From contig KQ964255.1 in assembly GCA_001566295.1 (NCBI GenBank), positions 806,001 to 870,000 on the forward strand: DNA of 64,000 nt. The letters run 5' to 3'. Both the position numbers and the translations under genes were made by a program. This document shows, in pieces, positions 32,971 through 44,406 of the stretch (position 1 is the stretch's first letter; each line of letters opens with the position of its first letter). The stretch is from Microdochium bolleyi. Lineage: Eukaryota > Ascomycota > Sordariomycetes > Xylariales > Microdochiaceae. The notes under the pieces were generated by a model. That model was not told the origin of the DNA. It saw only the letters and a list, made by a program, of their open reading frames with translations, and ran no database searches.

Positions 32971-34261
32971 AGTTGCTGAGCTTTGGCAGGGTCGTCTGCT
33001 TCGAGGGCGTGCATGAGATCCGGCGCAAGCGGGTCGTGCTTAGATCGACGGATTCAAGTACAAATCGAGTTGGCATTAATGGCGGGTTCGTCGTTCCTTG
33101 CAATGAGGCGTTCATGATGGTTGATGAATGACGAATTGGCCTGTGGCAGAGATCATGCTGCTACGAAATATACGACCCGAGAGCCGGCCGACTGCCTTGA
33201 GGTACAAAGATCGATTCGAGTGTCCATGTACCTAAGTGCATTGCGCAGTCCAAGCCATCAGATGCCACCTGCAACTAGGTATGGATGTTGGGGAAGTTGC
33301 TGGTGCGGGGTCGCCTTTGGCGGGCAGGAGCGGCTGCCGAGCTCGGGGTGGGGGTTGTCGGTCACATCATCGAGCTAGCAGAGCACAACATGTGAAATTG
33401 TATCATCCATCCGAGAGCCTCTTGCAGCCATAGGGTCTTCGGGGGCAGTAAGCACGGGGTACTAGGGTAATGGAACCCAGAGACTCAACCGCGCCGACAG
33501 CCGCAAGCCCCAAGGGCTGAGGTGATGCAAACGGGCGGTGGAATTAGAAATCAGCCAGGGGCAGGAGCGGCGCGGCCAATCAGAGCACCGCCGCAGCACG
33601 CAATCCGCCGCCCAGCTCAAGGACCCCTCCACCCCACTCCAGGACCCCGGAGACAGCACTTTCCAGTGTTGGAGTCCGTCATTCGCCGCGGGGTAATGGC
33701 AAGACGCGTCCACGAAAAGTGTCCTGCGCGGTCATCAGCCCCGGCGGGCAGCCCGAAAAGCCACGGCAGGTGGAGGAGTATTCTGGCTGAACCTTGCAAG
33801 ATGGCGACACTGGTCACGCTTCGCCAGACGTCGCACGGCAGCAGAGCCTAACGCACGTAGCAGCCGGTGCTAGGATTTGGAGAAATCGAGGCCAGAATCA
33901 CAGTCCCCGATCGGCTCGTGGGGGCTTGCCACGTACGACCGGAGCAGAGCGGAGAGCTCGCGGCTGGCCTGGTGATGAATGTGTGGGTAAACCTTCGCCG
34001 CACCCGCAGCAGCCAAGAGCACAGGTTGCAGAAGAGGCGCCGCCGAGGCCAGAGAGGTCGATGGCGACATTCGATCGCGCTTGCCCGAGCCCGCTCACGC
34101 CTCATAAATAACCTCGCGCTGACAGCTCGCCCCTCGTCCAGCCGCCTTCCCTTCCTCTTCTCCGTCCACTACTCTCGTGCTTCAAACTCTTGCCTTGTGA
34201 TACCCCAGACCGTCCCGTTGCCCTTCTTGCTCATCAAGCACACACACACACAGCCATCATC
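32971..34261. other. Intergenic region, no gene seen
   Basis: 1291 bp holding the 3' end of the transporter and the promoter and leader of the peroxiredoxin gene. The last 130 bp are pyrimidine-rich with a CA repeat (34232-34250), typical of the leader of a strongly expressed fungal gene. Confidence 0.5.
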
Positions 34262-35031
34262 ATGTCGTCCACACCGTAAGTGCTGATTCTCCCGGGACAG
34301 GATGCGTCCGCTCCCAGCTGCGGCCCTGACACTTCGCGATCGCTGACACCATCTTCCGCAACTGCAGCCTCCGCCTGGGCTCCGTCGCCCCCAACTTCAA
34401 GGCCGAGACCACCAAGGGCCCCATTGACTTCCACGAGTTCATTGGCGACAACTGGGTCGTCCTCTTCTCCCACCCCGAGGACTACACACCCGTCTGCACC
34501 ACCGAGCTCGGCGCCTTCGCCAAGCTCGAGCCCGAGTTCACCAAGCGCGGCGTCAAGCTCATTGGCCTGTCCGCCAACACCGTCGACAGCCACGACGGCT
34601 GGATCAAGGACATTGATGAGGTCACTGGCTCCAAGGTCGCCTTCCCCATCATCGGCGACAAGGAGCGCCAGGTCGCCCTCGCCTACGACATGATCGACCA
34701 CCAGGACGCCACCAACGTCGACTCTAAGGGCATCGCGTTCACCATCCGCTCCGTCTTCATCATCGACCCCAAGAAGACCATCCGCCTCATCCTCAGCTAC
34801 CCGGCTTCCACCGGCCGCAACACCGCCGAGGTCCTCCGCGTCGTCGACTCCCTCCAGACTGGCGACAAGCACAGAATCACCACCCCGATCAACTGGATCC
34901 CTGGCGACGACGTCATTGTCCACCCCTCCGTCAACAACGACCTGGCCAAGGAGCTCTTCCCCGAGTTCCGCATCGTCAAGCCCTACCTCCGCTTCACCCC
35001 CCTCCCCAAGGAGAAGGCCACCGTCGCTTAG
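34262..35031 (+). CDS. 1-Cys peroxiredoxin (Prx6 type)
   Basis: Exons 34262-34275 and 34368-35031 give 225 aa. The first exon holds only four full codons (MSST). The peroxidatic cysteine lies in FSHPEDYTPVCTTELGAF. The Prx6-type C-terminal arm is present (INWIPGDDVIVHPSV, then YLRFTPLP). No second conserved resolving cysteine in the AhpC/2-Cys position is seen, and the length fits the 1-Cys group. The enzyme reduces hydrogen peroxide and organic or phospholipid hydroperoxides, in yeast (Prx1) in mitochondria. Here there is no obvious presequence, so a cytosolic location is likely. Very strong C-ending codon bias and a CT-rich leader suggest high expression. Confidence 0.95.
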
Positions 35032-35681
35032 ATGTTAGCATAGCTGCAGCGTAGAGAAAATGACGACAAATGAAATGAATAATTATTAATCGAACGAACG
35101 GGCCAACTTCCTGCAGTGAAGCGCTATTGCGGCCCCAGTATGGATTTTGTTTCTCGCTTTGGCTCTGTGATTGTCTGGGCTCGAAAGCACTCTGCTTGGA
35201 TGCTCGCCATCATCTGCTCGAGGAGATGTGGCGGGGGGACCTTTAGAGCTCACATGTCTATCCTACGTAAATGAAGTCCTCTCTGGCTGGTGTCTGCTCC
35301 CACGGCAGCGTCGGGGTAGATTTGAAACTTGGTCTTCAATATCACAACGATAGCTCATCCTTGGTTCCCGTCGCCGTTTGGCTTGACCCTTGACATCATA
35401 CGAACCTTGCGGCATGCAGTGCTCGCCCAACATTTTGTGACACCTTCACAACTTTTCCAGTGGCCTTAATTCGCGTCGCAGCATCTGTCTTCCGAGCCCA
35501 TCCGCACATTGGCCGACAGTATCGTAGGCATCTTGCCAATTGAAAAACGAACATACAAATTTGATTCACGCGGGTCTCCAGAATGACAGAGGGGTTTGAC
35601 GTCCACGGGTGCATCTGCGTTAGAAAGGAGTTCGGCAACGATAGCCATAGCTTGGCAAAAGATACACCAAAAAGATTCAAA

Positions 35682-35800
35682 ACATACAACACCGGGGATT
35701 CGCTGGTCGAAGCCGACCCAACTACTGATCCGGCGGTATCGAGCTTGTGTACAGGGGAGCGGACGGGACCCTCAATTTTCTCGATCCTATGGTCGTATGT
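35682..35800 (-). rRNA. 5S ribosomal RNA gene
   Basis: The 119-nt minus-strand sequence begins ACATACGACCATAGG and ends CCCCGGTGTTGTATGT, as fungal 5S rRNAs do. The ends pair as helix I. GATCGAG pairs with CTCGAT in helix III, and GGTCG-GCTT-CGACC forms a perfect hairpin in the distal arm. The conserved GTCCCGTCCGCTC and GTAGTTGGGTCGG...CAGCGAATCCCC blocks are present, including the internal control region. TTTT and TTTTT runs directly follow the 3' end, fitting RNA polymerase III termination. Single dispersed 5S genes are normal in filamentous ascomycetes. Intact pairing suggests that it is functional. Confidence 0.88.
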
Positions 35801-36081
35801 GCTAGCAAATCACTTTGTCAGCTGTTATATTCTCTGAAAGTCAATCAGGTCCACTCATCTTTTAGTGCTGCACCGCAATGGTGTCTCTGTTCCCTCGGCC
35901 TCAGGGGACTAACGAACCCTTTTTGGTACAAGAAGTTGTAGGGCCGACTTGTCCCATAGATGGACTGCCGCCGTAGAAATGGCCGAGACATGCTAAGGAA
36001 ACAAGAAGGTAAATACGAAAACAACCAAGAGAGACATTCACTGGGGAAATGTCCTAGATGCTTGTATTCTTGGCAAAAGGA

Positions 36082-36146
36082 ATATACAACGCCGGGGACT
36101 CGCTGGTCGTCACCGACCGGACTACTCGTTCGGCGGCGGTGAATCT
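36082..36146 (-). pseudogene. Truncated 5S rRNA relic (3' half)
   Basis: On the minus strand this matches the 3' half of 5S rRNA (GGTCGGTGACGACCAGCGAGTCCCCGGCGTTGTATAT), but the 5' half has no recognisable similarity, so helices I and II cannot form. It lies 280 bp from the intact gene, in the same orientation. It shares with it a short downstream block (CTTGGCAAAAG on the plus strand). Confidence 0.75.
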
Positions 36147-36699
36147 CTTCTACAAGTAAAGCGAATTCCATTCTTGTATGGCTTTGTGTCCAAAGTCCGA
36201 AGCCACACTCCCCAGCTGTGTGAACGCGGCCAGGCCGCCTAACCGTGACGCCGCTCATAGCACGTACCAACCCTTGCAGAATGCATTTTACCCTTTATAA
36301 TAGACCTCCAACGGGTCCTAGTTGACCTTCCAATGGACAAGCATATCAATAACTCCATCTGAGCGGCTTCGCAACACCATACTGGGATGTCAACTATGAC
36401 AGAACGAGGGAGTACATCACTGTGGATGCCAATCTATGACAGAACAAGGGGAATACTATCAGACTTCGTACAAATCGTTCCAGAACAGAATGTCAGTCAG
36501 AACGTCTTCGGGGCTGGAACGTCCTCCCGCCCTGGTGCTCCTACGGGGGGTCTTCTGCAGTCTGGACTGGACTGGGCTGGACCGGACGGGACATTTGTGA
36601 TGGAGAGATGCCAGACGGCCAACAATCCCATGCAGGTACTTGTTGCGAGGCTCGCCAATAGCGTACCCTATGTAACGATGTAAATAGTGAGGATGGGGG

Positions 36700-36895
36700 G
36701 TCGGCCCCGGCGCCCCGGCCCCCCGCAACCCCGGCGCCGTCCGCGCCACCTTGGTCCAGCTCCGCGCCGACTGCGGCACCGCCGGCCTGCTGCCTCTCCC
36801 CACCACCGCCCGCCAGACCCTCTTCGACTACGACACCAACCCGGCAGCCATCCCCGACGAGGCCTTCCTCCAGGGGTGCGCCGTCCTCAAGTGAC
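36700..36895 (+). pseudogene. Possible C-terminal coding relic
   Basis: From about 36700 a plus-strand frame with almost exclusively G/C-ending codons runs to TGA 36893-36895. It encodes about 60 residues ending NPAAIPDEAFLQGCAVLK, after AVRATLVQLRADCG and LPLPTTARQTLFDYD. Codon bias is far stronger than in the surrounding DNA and stops abruptly at the 5' side in a GC-rich stretch with no start or acceptor that I can defend. It may be the last exon of a lost or unrecognised gene. I do not recognise the family. Confidence 0.3.
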
Positions 36896-37563
36896 ACCAG
36901 CAGCTCGTCTGTGCAGAGTGCATCGCCCGCCCACTATGCCTGCAACCACGCCATGGGTGCCGCCCCATTGTCATCGGCCCGGGCGGGGACCTGAGCCACT
37001 CACCCCAGGTGCAGATACAGTGCAGAGTCGGCTTTGGGTTGTTCTTTACTAGTTGTTTCTTTTCTTTATTTGTTCTGGTCTTCGGCCTTCTTTTCCTTCT
37101 TCTTCTTCTCCGCCCTTTGTGACTGGAAGCAAAATCCGTATTGATAGTGCGCATAAAGTACTGAGTTTGAAAGATGGCAGTGCGTCAGAAACAATGCTGC
37201 ATGGCGTGAGTGACGTCCCTTGTATTCTTGTCCAAGGGAGAGCAGGTTTGGGATGCAAGGACCTAGGATAGTGCTCACAATAACAACCCTAACTAGCATG
37301 AGGTTTGATTAACCGGCGATCGAGGCCGCTACCCCCTGAGCGCGCTCTCGCTTGTTTGCAGGACTGGACTTACACCTCGACAACGCTGAACTGTGGTGGC
37401 AAACGAAACACGTTTTTCTTGCAACAAGGTTGTCCAAGAATTCTGAGGTGATGCCGGTCCAGTGTCAAAGATGAACAGCACTAACGACCTTTTCCCCGGT
37501 ATATCATCAGCCTCTTCTCAACAGCAGGTATCCCTATTTGCGCGGATAACAAATTACCCTAAT

Positions 37564-38362
37564 CTACGCTTTACCAGACTCAAACGCCCACTGTCCGTTG
37601 GCGTCGGAGCAAGCTGCGGGCACCCTGCCGGGCTCCACGTCGACGACAAAGTACACGCTCATCGTGTGCCCAAGCAAAGTGCCCACGTCGCCGCCGCCGG
37701 CTTCGATCCGCATCTCCCAGTCCTTGAGCAGCTCGAACACCTGGCCTTTACCAACCCGGCGCCTCTACGTGATTTCATCTAGGTCACCGGGACGGGAAGT
37801 GGAGGCCATGTCAGCATGTGTTTCCAGCCGTGTAGTAATCGTCGGAACCTTGGGGTGCAAAGCTCACCTCCTCTTCTAAGCTCCTGAGGTGTCGCACCAA
37901 TGGCATACTCTCTCTCTCCCAAGTGCCCATCATGGTTTTTGCGAGTCCCTTTTTCCTCGCGATCGAGCCGCCATGTTCTTTGTCAGTTCTACATTGCACA
38001 AGGACTGCAAAGCATGATTGTGGGGAAAAGCTCTTGGGGCAGGGGAGGCGGTCCGGATCATCGATGGCTTTGAATGTAGTGTCGAAGGCCTCTCGCTGGC
38101 CCTCGTCGACGACGGTGGCCATGGCCATGCACAGCTTGAGACCCTTCGTGTTGACATCTCCAATCCATCTCTGATCCGTGTTGTCCATTGTATTGTTAGC
38201 CTGGCGCGCGCGCCCGCTCATGAACTCCGTAGCCCGGGAGATGGAGGGTTCGGAGACTAACCAATTCGAATGCAGAGCTGATAGATCGCCATTGCGCACA
38301 GGAATCGGAGCCGGGCGGGTAAGTCTTGGAAAGTAAAACGTGGCTACTTCCAGGTATATCAT
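37564..38362 (-). CDS. Unrecognised spliced gene, 231 aa
   Basis: Proposed exons (minus) are 38362-37868 and 37764-37564. The intron has a GTGAGC donor and a CACGTAG acceptor, is phase 0, and joins LRSLEEE to RRRVGKGQVFELLKDWEM. The second exon shows strong codon bias and regular protein-like composition (LLGHTMSVYFVVDVEPG). The first exon contains NTKGLKLCMAMATVVDEGQ and CPKSFSPQSCF. No known domain, signal peptide or membrane segment is evident. The start is uncertain: 38362 is the first ATG in the frame, but a later Met (MDNTDQRW) or an upstream exon are possible. It may be an orphan gene or a partly decayed one. Confidence 0.4.
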
Positions 38363-39197
38363 TCCAAAGATTTGTTCATTCGGATGGGAAGGCAGAAGGC
38401 GTTTCACGTTGTGTATTCACATGTCTAGTCGCGAAGCGAAGAAAACGTACCTAGGTAGATAAACATGTCCACAAATGTACACTCGTCACGATTCCGAAAA
38501 GCTGCAGTTGATCAAGGGGCCTGGAATCCCGGAGATAAGTCGCTGCATGTTCTCTCCAGAGACAGCTCAGCCAGCCACGAAATAAGAGACTAATGCATGC
38601 GTTCCCCTGGGTGAACAACAGGAACAAAGGTCAGCAAGTCTCAAAACATTGAGCTGCATCCCGCTATGTCCGTCTGCTCGCGCCCGCAGCCTGCAGACTA
38701 CCTGCTAGAGATACACCTAGCGAGTGATGTGGCAGGCGAGACTCGTCCCTGCTACGCCCGGCCTTTGCTCAACGAGGCCGACTTGGCAGCTCCTCAGCCG
38801 AGCTATTGCTCAGCTGTGCCGTCCCGCATGAGCTTAGATTATGTGGCTGGCTGGAGTTGTGACAACAGCAGCGGGCCATGCGCCATACGGCGAGGGAGTC
38901 TCCGCTGAGTCTTCAAGGTCCAGTCTCTGTTCGTCGCACGTCGACGGATAGGTAGCAGACCTGAAGTGAGGGGGGAAATCATCAAGCAGCAGCTACGACA
39001 TCGTGGAGGTTATCATTGCGTCGGGCGCAGCCAGCCTGGGTTCAGCCAGCTCCCTTGGCGCACTCGTGCCATGCTTGGGGACTGCCTTTCTAGCTACTTC
39101 CACGACACTGGAACCAGGTGTGTCCAGCCCGGGAGCATTACAGTGGCTTTTGTTAAGAGCATAAGCTCAGTATCGCGTCAGTGACACAGTGACAGAT

Positions 39198-39237
39198 CGG
39201 AGAACACAACAGCTTGAGCTGGTTGTCACGTTCTCTG
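39198..39237. repeat. Imperfect inverted repeat (hairpin)
   Basis: Nested complementary blocks can fold: GAGAAC (39200-39205) with GTTCTC (39230-39235), ACAAC (39206-39210) with GTTGT (39222-39226), and AGCT with AGCT around a TG loop. Small bulges interrupt the 3' arm. Function is unknown. Confidence 0.6.
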
Positions 39238-39721
39238 CCAGTCGTTCTTGTCATACCGCTGTCTCGGCCACTTTTCAGAACGAGCTGCTCGTGGCGCGGA
39301 TGGTGCTGCTACTCCTTCGCGTCGAGAGGGAGGTTCTGTCCTCCTCGACGATCCTCTGGGGCTCAGTCCTTGACTTTTGCGTCAGTCGAAGCTACTTGTG
39401 AAATCATACACCCCAGCACCTTCCCCTCGGCGACAAGTCCACCTCGGTATTCAAACACCGGAGGTAAAAGCAAGATCATCGCAGACGACTTTTGAGCACA
39501 GCGGAGCAGCCACACTTTCCCTGGCCCCGCGAAGACAGGACAGCTCGATAGCGATAATCCTGTATTACCTGGCGCACTCCTCAGAGTACCTACACGGCGG
39601 GCGGCCTCACAGTCCTGCTCCGTACGCAGCCAAGTGCCATGCTGCTCGCGTCCGGGGCGTAGAAGTCAGGCCGCCATCTAGATCCACCGTTCACGCTTTC
39701 CTGGAACACGAGTAATTGGTC

Positions 39722-39778
39722 GCGAGTTTATAGCAAGGGGAGCGGACGGGACGCACAATACTCTCCAGATTCCATGAT
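39722..39778 (-). pseudogene. 5S rRNA fragment (5' half)
   Basis: The minus strand contains CGTCCCGTCCGCTCCCC in a context aligning with the 5' half of the intact 5S gene (positions about 8-62), with mismatches. The 3' half, including the GCGAATCCCC block, is missing. It is a truncated, non-functional copy. Confidence 0.65.
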
Positions 39779-42032
39779 TGCGGGTGCCAGCAGTGTCTCT
39801 TTGCTCGTATATATGTCTGTTTGTCCTGCCGTTGAGAGCTCTGCTAGCCGGAAAGGGGGGACAAAAGGAATCCGTGCGAACCCACCCACCAGTGACACCA
39901 CCAGCTTAGTGAATCCCTCAGGCATATCTGTCCGAGGTCTATCAGTAGTCCCGAAACAAAGTTCACGATCCATGCACCGCCAGGGAATTTGTTGCTCGAG
40001 TCGTAAGATTGCTCGACTCTGATGGGACCTTGCGGGGGTCGTCTCGTGATCACATCCAGACCTCGAAACCAGCTCGCAAGGAGCTGAGGTAGTGAGCTAC
40101 GGGCAGACTTAACAGGCTCAGAATAGGTCTTAACTTCAACCTTGCGTGCGAGTAGCTACGTTTCAGCCATTCAGGTAGTCGGACAGCTTGCGTCGTCAGC
40201 CACCTCTCCTTGATCTAGCATGGTTGCACACAGGTCCTGGCTGGGGCTGGTTTGCGCGTCACCAATAGGACACGTACGTCCAAGAGTGAGCTGGTTCAAG
40301 CAGTGAATTCAGAGCAGTAAATCCTAGCCCCGGCACAGGTACGCCATGCCTGGGGATCGCTAATAAGCTCGGAAGACAGTCACGCTTCGTCATAGACCCT
40401 CACAAATGCTTTACCTGTACTGTGACGCAACTTGCGCACGGAGCCGAAAGTTGGCACTCAGTAAGCACGCGTTCGTCGTGAGCTATGGAATGCGGCGGAT
40501 AGTTTTGTACTGCCTATGCTCGCTCCAGTAGCGCGAAGCGGCACCAAATTGATAGCAGCGAATATGGGGGTCGTGGGCTGTGTAGACGCAGGAGCAGGGG
40601 CTCAACAACGTCAGAGCTCGTCGTAGTCAGAGAGAGCTAAAAGGACGCACCCCAGTGTAGGTTCGGGGATGCTTACGACCACGTAAGTAAATCAGCTTGT
40701 GTCTCGGGGATGTGTAGGACTAAGTTATCGTTACATGACATGTCAGCGGCATCTCCCGAGAGTGAAGTCAAACAAGCTCAGGCAAAAGCACCCGCTGTAA
40801 CCGTGCCGCAAGGGGTGGGGTCCTCACATGCGAGAACTCGCAAAGCAAACCCATGCTCGATGACATTCGAAGTGCTCGTGACAGCTCCCTGGCCACTCTC
40901 GTCCACTCACCTTCGACTTACTGACGAACACACCCAGATAGGACCTCCTTCGGACGAATTTCATCTGAAGTTTCCTACAGGAGCAGGGGTCCCTTCAGCC
41001 AGAGGCACTTGCCCCTGGATCAAGACAAATATCACAATCAATCGAAGAGAGTAAACTCCGGCCAAGACGGCACGGCAGCACTTTTGCTCTGGGCACTGCG
41101 TGGGGTGTGAAGCCAGAAAAAGTGTAGCAGAATACTTAGAATCATCGATATTGGGCTGGGATGAGCGCGTAGTGGTTCTCCGCGGAAAGACATACGCGGG
41201 CTACCTGGCATCCATCCCTGCCTGCCTGTACCTTGCTGGCTTGCAGCTCCCTCGACCCGAACTTTCGGATCCATCAGGGACGAAAATACCGTGCGGTTTA
41301 CCTGACGGTGGTGACCGCAACGGGCCACGAACGTCTTGGCGCGATGTGCGCACTGATTTGTCGAGGGTTTGTTTCATCCTCGCTTATCGTGATGGAAAAT
41401 GCGAGATGCTGGCCACTTTCGCTCCGAGTTATCCGCGTCGTCACCTAGACGGCGACTCGGGTGGTGCGCCAAACGCAGAGATCATCGCGGTTCCACAGCG
41501 AAAAGATCCCCGTCTTCGGAGAGATGCCCGGCCGCTTGGTCGAGGATGCTATGCAGGATGATGGCACCGAAACAAAGTCTGGACAGTAACCCACCTTCGA
41601 GCGAGACAGACAAAGAACAACGTGCGGGATTCGACGTTGTTCTGTGGGGATGTTCCAGAAACAAGTTCCAAAATTTCCCACTGGTGGGGAGGCACCGGAC
41701 GCTGCCCCGAGAATGCCTATAACAGCGGTCTTTATGTGTGCGCGTTCCAAGGGTTTCCAACCTAATTTCAAGGGCCTCCGCAAGTACGGAGTTAGTGCCC
41801 AAACTGAGGCAGATGACAGTCTTGTCACCAGGACAGTCATGTGTAGTAGGGAAACATACCTTAATTGAAAATCTCTTGCCCGTGCCATCAGGACCGTGTT
41901 TTCGACATGTGGACGGCACTGGGCTGTTGGGTTGCACCGCAGCATGACGCGATTCATCAACAAGCTGTGCTTGACTCAGGACTTGGTCGCTTTGTGCGGT
42001 GTTATTTTTATACCGGCCAGACCATACGGGCA

Positions 42033-43073
42033 TTATTGAGGTCGCCGGCACGTTTGTGCAGGTTCCACACGGCCTGTTATGGACAGATGTCCATGCCTGC
42101 TGCGTTGTGGGGCAGACATGTTCTGTTTTTGGCTTGTCCGCATTGCCCGACTGGCTGCGGACTTGTCATGCGCTTTCGTCGTACATGAACTTTTGGGCGA
42201 TTGCTGCGTGGTAATTTTTGGAGAACTGCGGAGTACGCAGTACGTAATGCTTGCACGGTGAACCCGTCCACTTTCAATGCCGAAGCCGACTCCGTTCGAA
42301 CAGTCGATGTGACATGAAATGGACGAGCGCGCGTACTGTCCAAACGACCTGAGGGTTATGGAAGCAATCGGACTTGACACACCATCCTTGAAGTTGGCGT
42401 TGCTTCGGGCATGCAACACCAAAGCATATGATCCCTGTCGGTAACGTGGCAGAGTCGACTGTGTACTGCCTAGCTTCGGCATAGTGGCACTTCGCACGGC
42501 TGTTTCGAACAGCGGGTTGTCGCTTGTGACTCTGAACAGCACTTTGCACACCGGGCCATTGTCCATGTTGAGTATGGTCGCATGCAAGTGCTGCGTTTCA
42601 TGCGTAGTGAGCGGGCCGGCACATCTTGACATCCTCCGGCGTTCTAGCCTTTTTTGAGGAAAAGAGTCGAGAAAGTGTCCAGGATAGATCTGCACTAAAA
42701 CCCCCACAGAGGCGGCCTCCAGTCTTGGATCTCCAAGCCGTCTACCGCGTAGGTGATGCCAGGCTCTTGCTTGGGGGATGCAGGATGAACACCAGAGGCG
42801 ACCGCCACGGGCCATGGTGGTGATGACCCTTCTGCGGTGCCCGTGAAGAAAGCCTGTTGCCAAGGACGCCACGGGGCCGTTTCCCAGGTCGGACATCTCT
42901 GGCGCGATATGCGACATCAGACGGACCAACCAACCAACGCCTGGGGTGGGCGTTCCGCGGGTTTGTGCAGGCGCTGGCCATTGGCCATGGGTCGAGCGAG
43001 CGTAGGGTCTTGGTCGTCGTAGCCTCGCTTGGCACTGGCTGGCCCAGGTTGCTTGCACACCGTCAGTGTGCAT
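42033..43073 (-). other. Long orphan open reading frame (346 codons)
   Basis: From ATG 43073 the minus-strand frame is open for 346 codons to a stop at 42033. The open frame itself extends upstream to 43367 without an ATG. The product is Arg/Pro/Ser-rich with no domain, signal or membrane segment that I recognise. Third-position GC is moderate, lower than in the real genes nearby. No coding gene on the opposite strand explains the openness. It could be an orphan gene, part of a spliced transcript or chance; I favour none strongly. Confidence 0.25.
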
Positions 43074-44406
43074 ACGGAGGTCCCAAGTAGCTCTGGTCGT
43101 GCTCGCGTGGCTCACCGTCGTAAGCGAGACGTGTTGTTCTCGAAGGCGTCCAAGCTCGTGATGCTGGCTGGGCTGGGGACGATCTGTGATGATGGGAACG
43201 GGCTCGGTCGAGCTAGGGAGAGGGCGAAGGGGGCCCTGGGGGGCGGGGTCTGAGGCGTGGCCAACCACGACGGCGCATGGCCCTGCCGGCTCCCAGGCAC
43301 GCCGCACACCTGAGCGCCCGCCTGCAGCCGCCGTGCTCCAGTGCGGCCAGGACCCCTGCGCTTCCACGTTGTCGACTTGTTCCGTCGCCCTCTGCTATCG
43401 ACCGCCAATCTTGCCCCTTGCCGCCGCCTCGACGACGGCCCTCCAGCGCTCACGCAACCTCCACTGCCAGCCTTGACGGCGGCTTCCTCCGCCGGGCGCC
43501 CTCCGTCCTCTACGCTGGCTCCCCACCTCCTTTTTCCAGACTGCTGTCAGCCCTCTTCTCCGTCCGCCGTCTCTGCTCCTCTTCAGCTCTGACGACTCCA
43601 AGCTTTGCCAGAGCTCTTCGCTTCCCTGTACGCGCGCCACACACCGTAATCGTCTCCGTGGCTCCGGCTGCATCCCTGGCCTGGCTCGTCCCGTGGCCAA
43701 GCATCCCCAGTCTGCTCCTCAGCTGCTCGGCGCCCATGCCCTTGGTCCCCAGGCAGCATCCTGCTCCTGCTCCGTAGCGCTGCGCACAGCCAAGGGGGCA
43801 TTGCTTGCTGCATCTTGCTCGTCCCAAGCACCGTGTGCCCGCCCCGTCCACAGGTCAGTCACTGGGTCTCCTCCGTCATCATTTCTCGCCGGCCGTGCCG
43901 GTCGTCATCAGTCATTGTCGTGCGTCGGCGCTTCAGGTAACTACGACTCGCTGCTCCGCGACCTTGCTGGGGGTGAGTGAGTGTCTGGCGCCACGACTGC
44001 ACACCCCTCAACGCCTTCCCCTCTCACCCAAGTGTCCGAGCGGAGCCGCATGGCGATCCTCTGTCCGTTTCACCACAAGCAAAACACCTTTCCTCGAGCC
44101 CTCCCCTGCCCTCCATCGCAGTGCCGGATTGCTCTTACGGGGTCCTGACTAGTCGGGGCCGCCTCGTGGCACCTGCCACTGCTTCCATCCTGACTCTCGG
44201 TCTGGCATCCTAGATCATATCTGGGTGCCCTCGTCATACTCCAACCGACCAGCCGAACCTGGCCTTGGCTCTTGGGCTGGCGATTCGGCTTGCTCCCTCT
44301 CTGCTTTGCTTGTACCATCAGATTCATTCTTCGCCTCCTTCTGCGGCTGCCGCCTGGATGCTGTGATCGCCTCGCTGCCGCACACGCTGAGAGCGTGATA
44401 GCAATC

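Larger units (their letters stand above)
35032..37563. other. Gene-poor region with 5S rRNA gene and relics
   Basis: Apart from the 5S gene, a 5S relic and a possible C-terminal coding relic (each listed separately), no gene is supported in these 2.5 kb. Confidence 0.5.
38363..44406. other. 6-kb gene-poor stretch
   Basis: No gene with a recognisable family lies here. Listed separately are a 5S fragment near 39.75 kb, a hairpin near 39.2 kb and a long orphan open frame at 42033-43073. From about 43270 to 44400 the plus strand is C/T-rich, which fits a long leader or promoter of the kelch gene. There is no AT-rich signature of repeat-induced point mutation and no transposon remnant that I can name. 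Confidence 0.5.

Noticed and set aside
43277..43777. 166-codon plus-strand frame before the kelch gene
   Set aside because: Low-complexity Ser/Pro/Ala/Arg sequence in a pyrimidine-rich tract without a domain; better explained as leader or promoter DNA.
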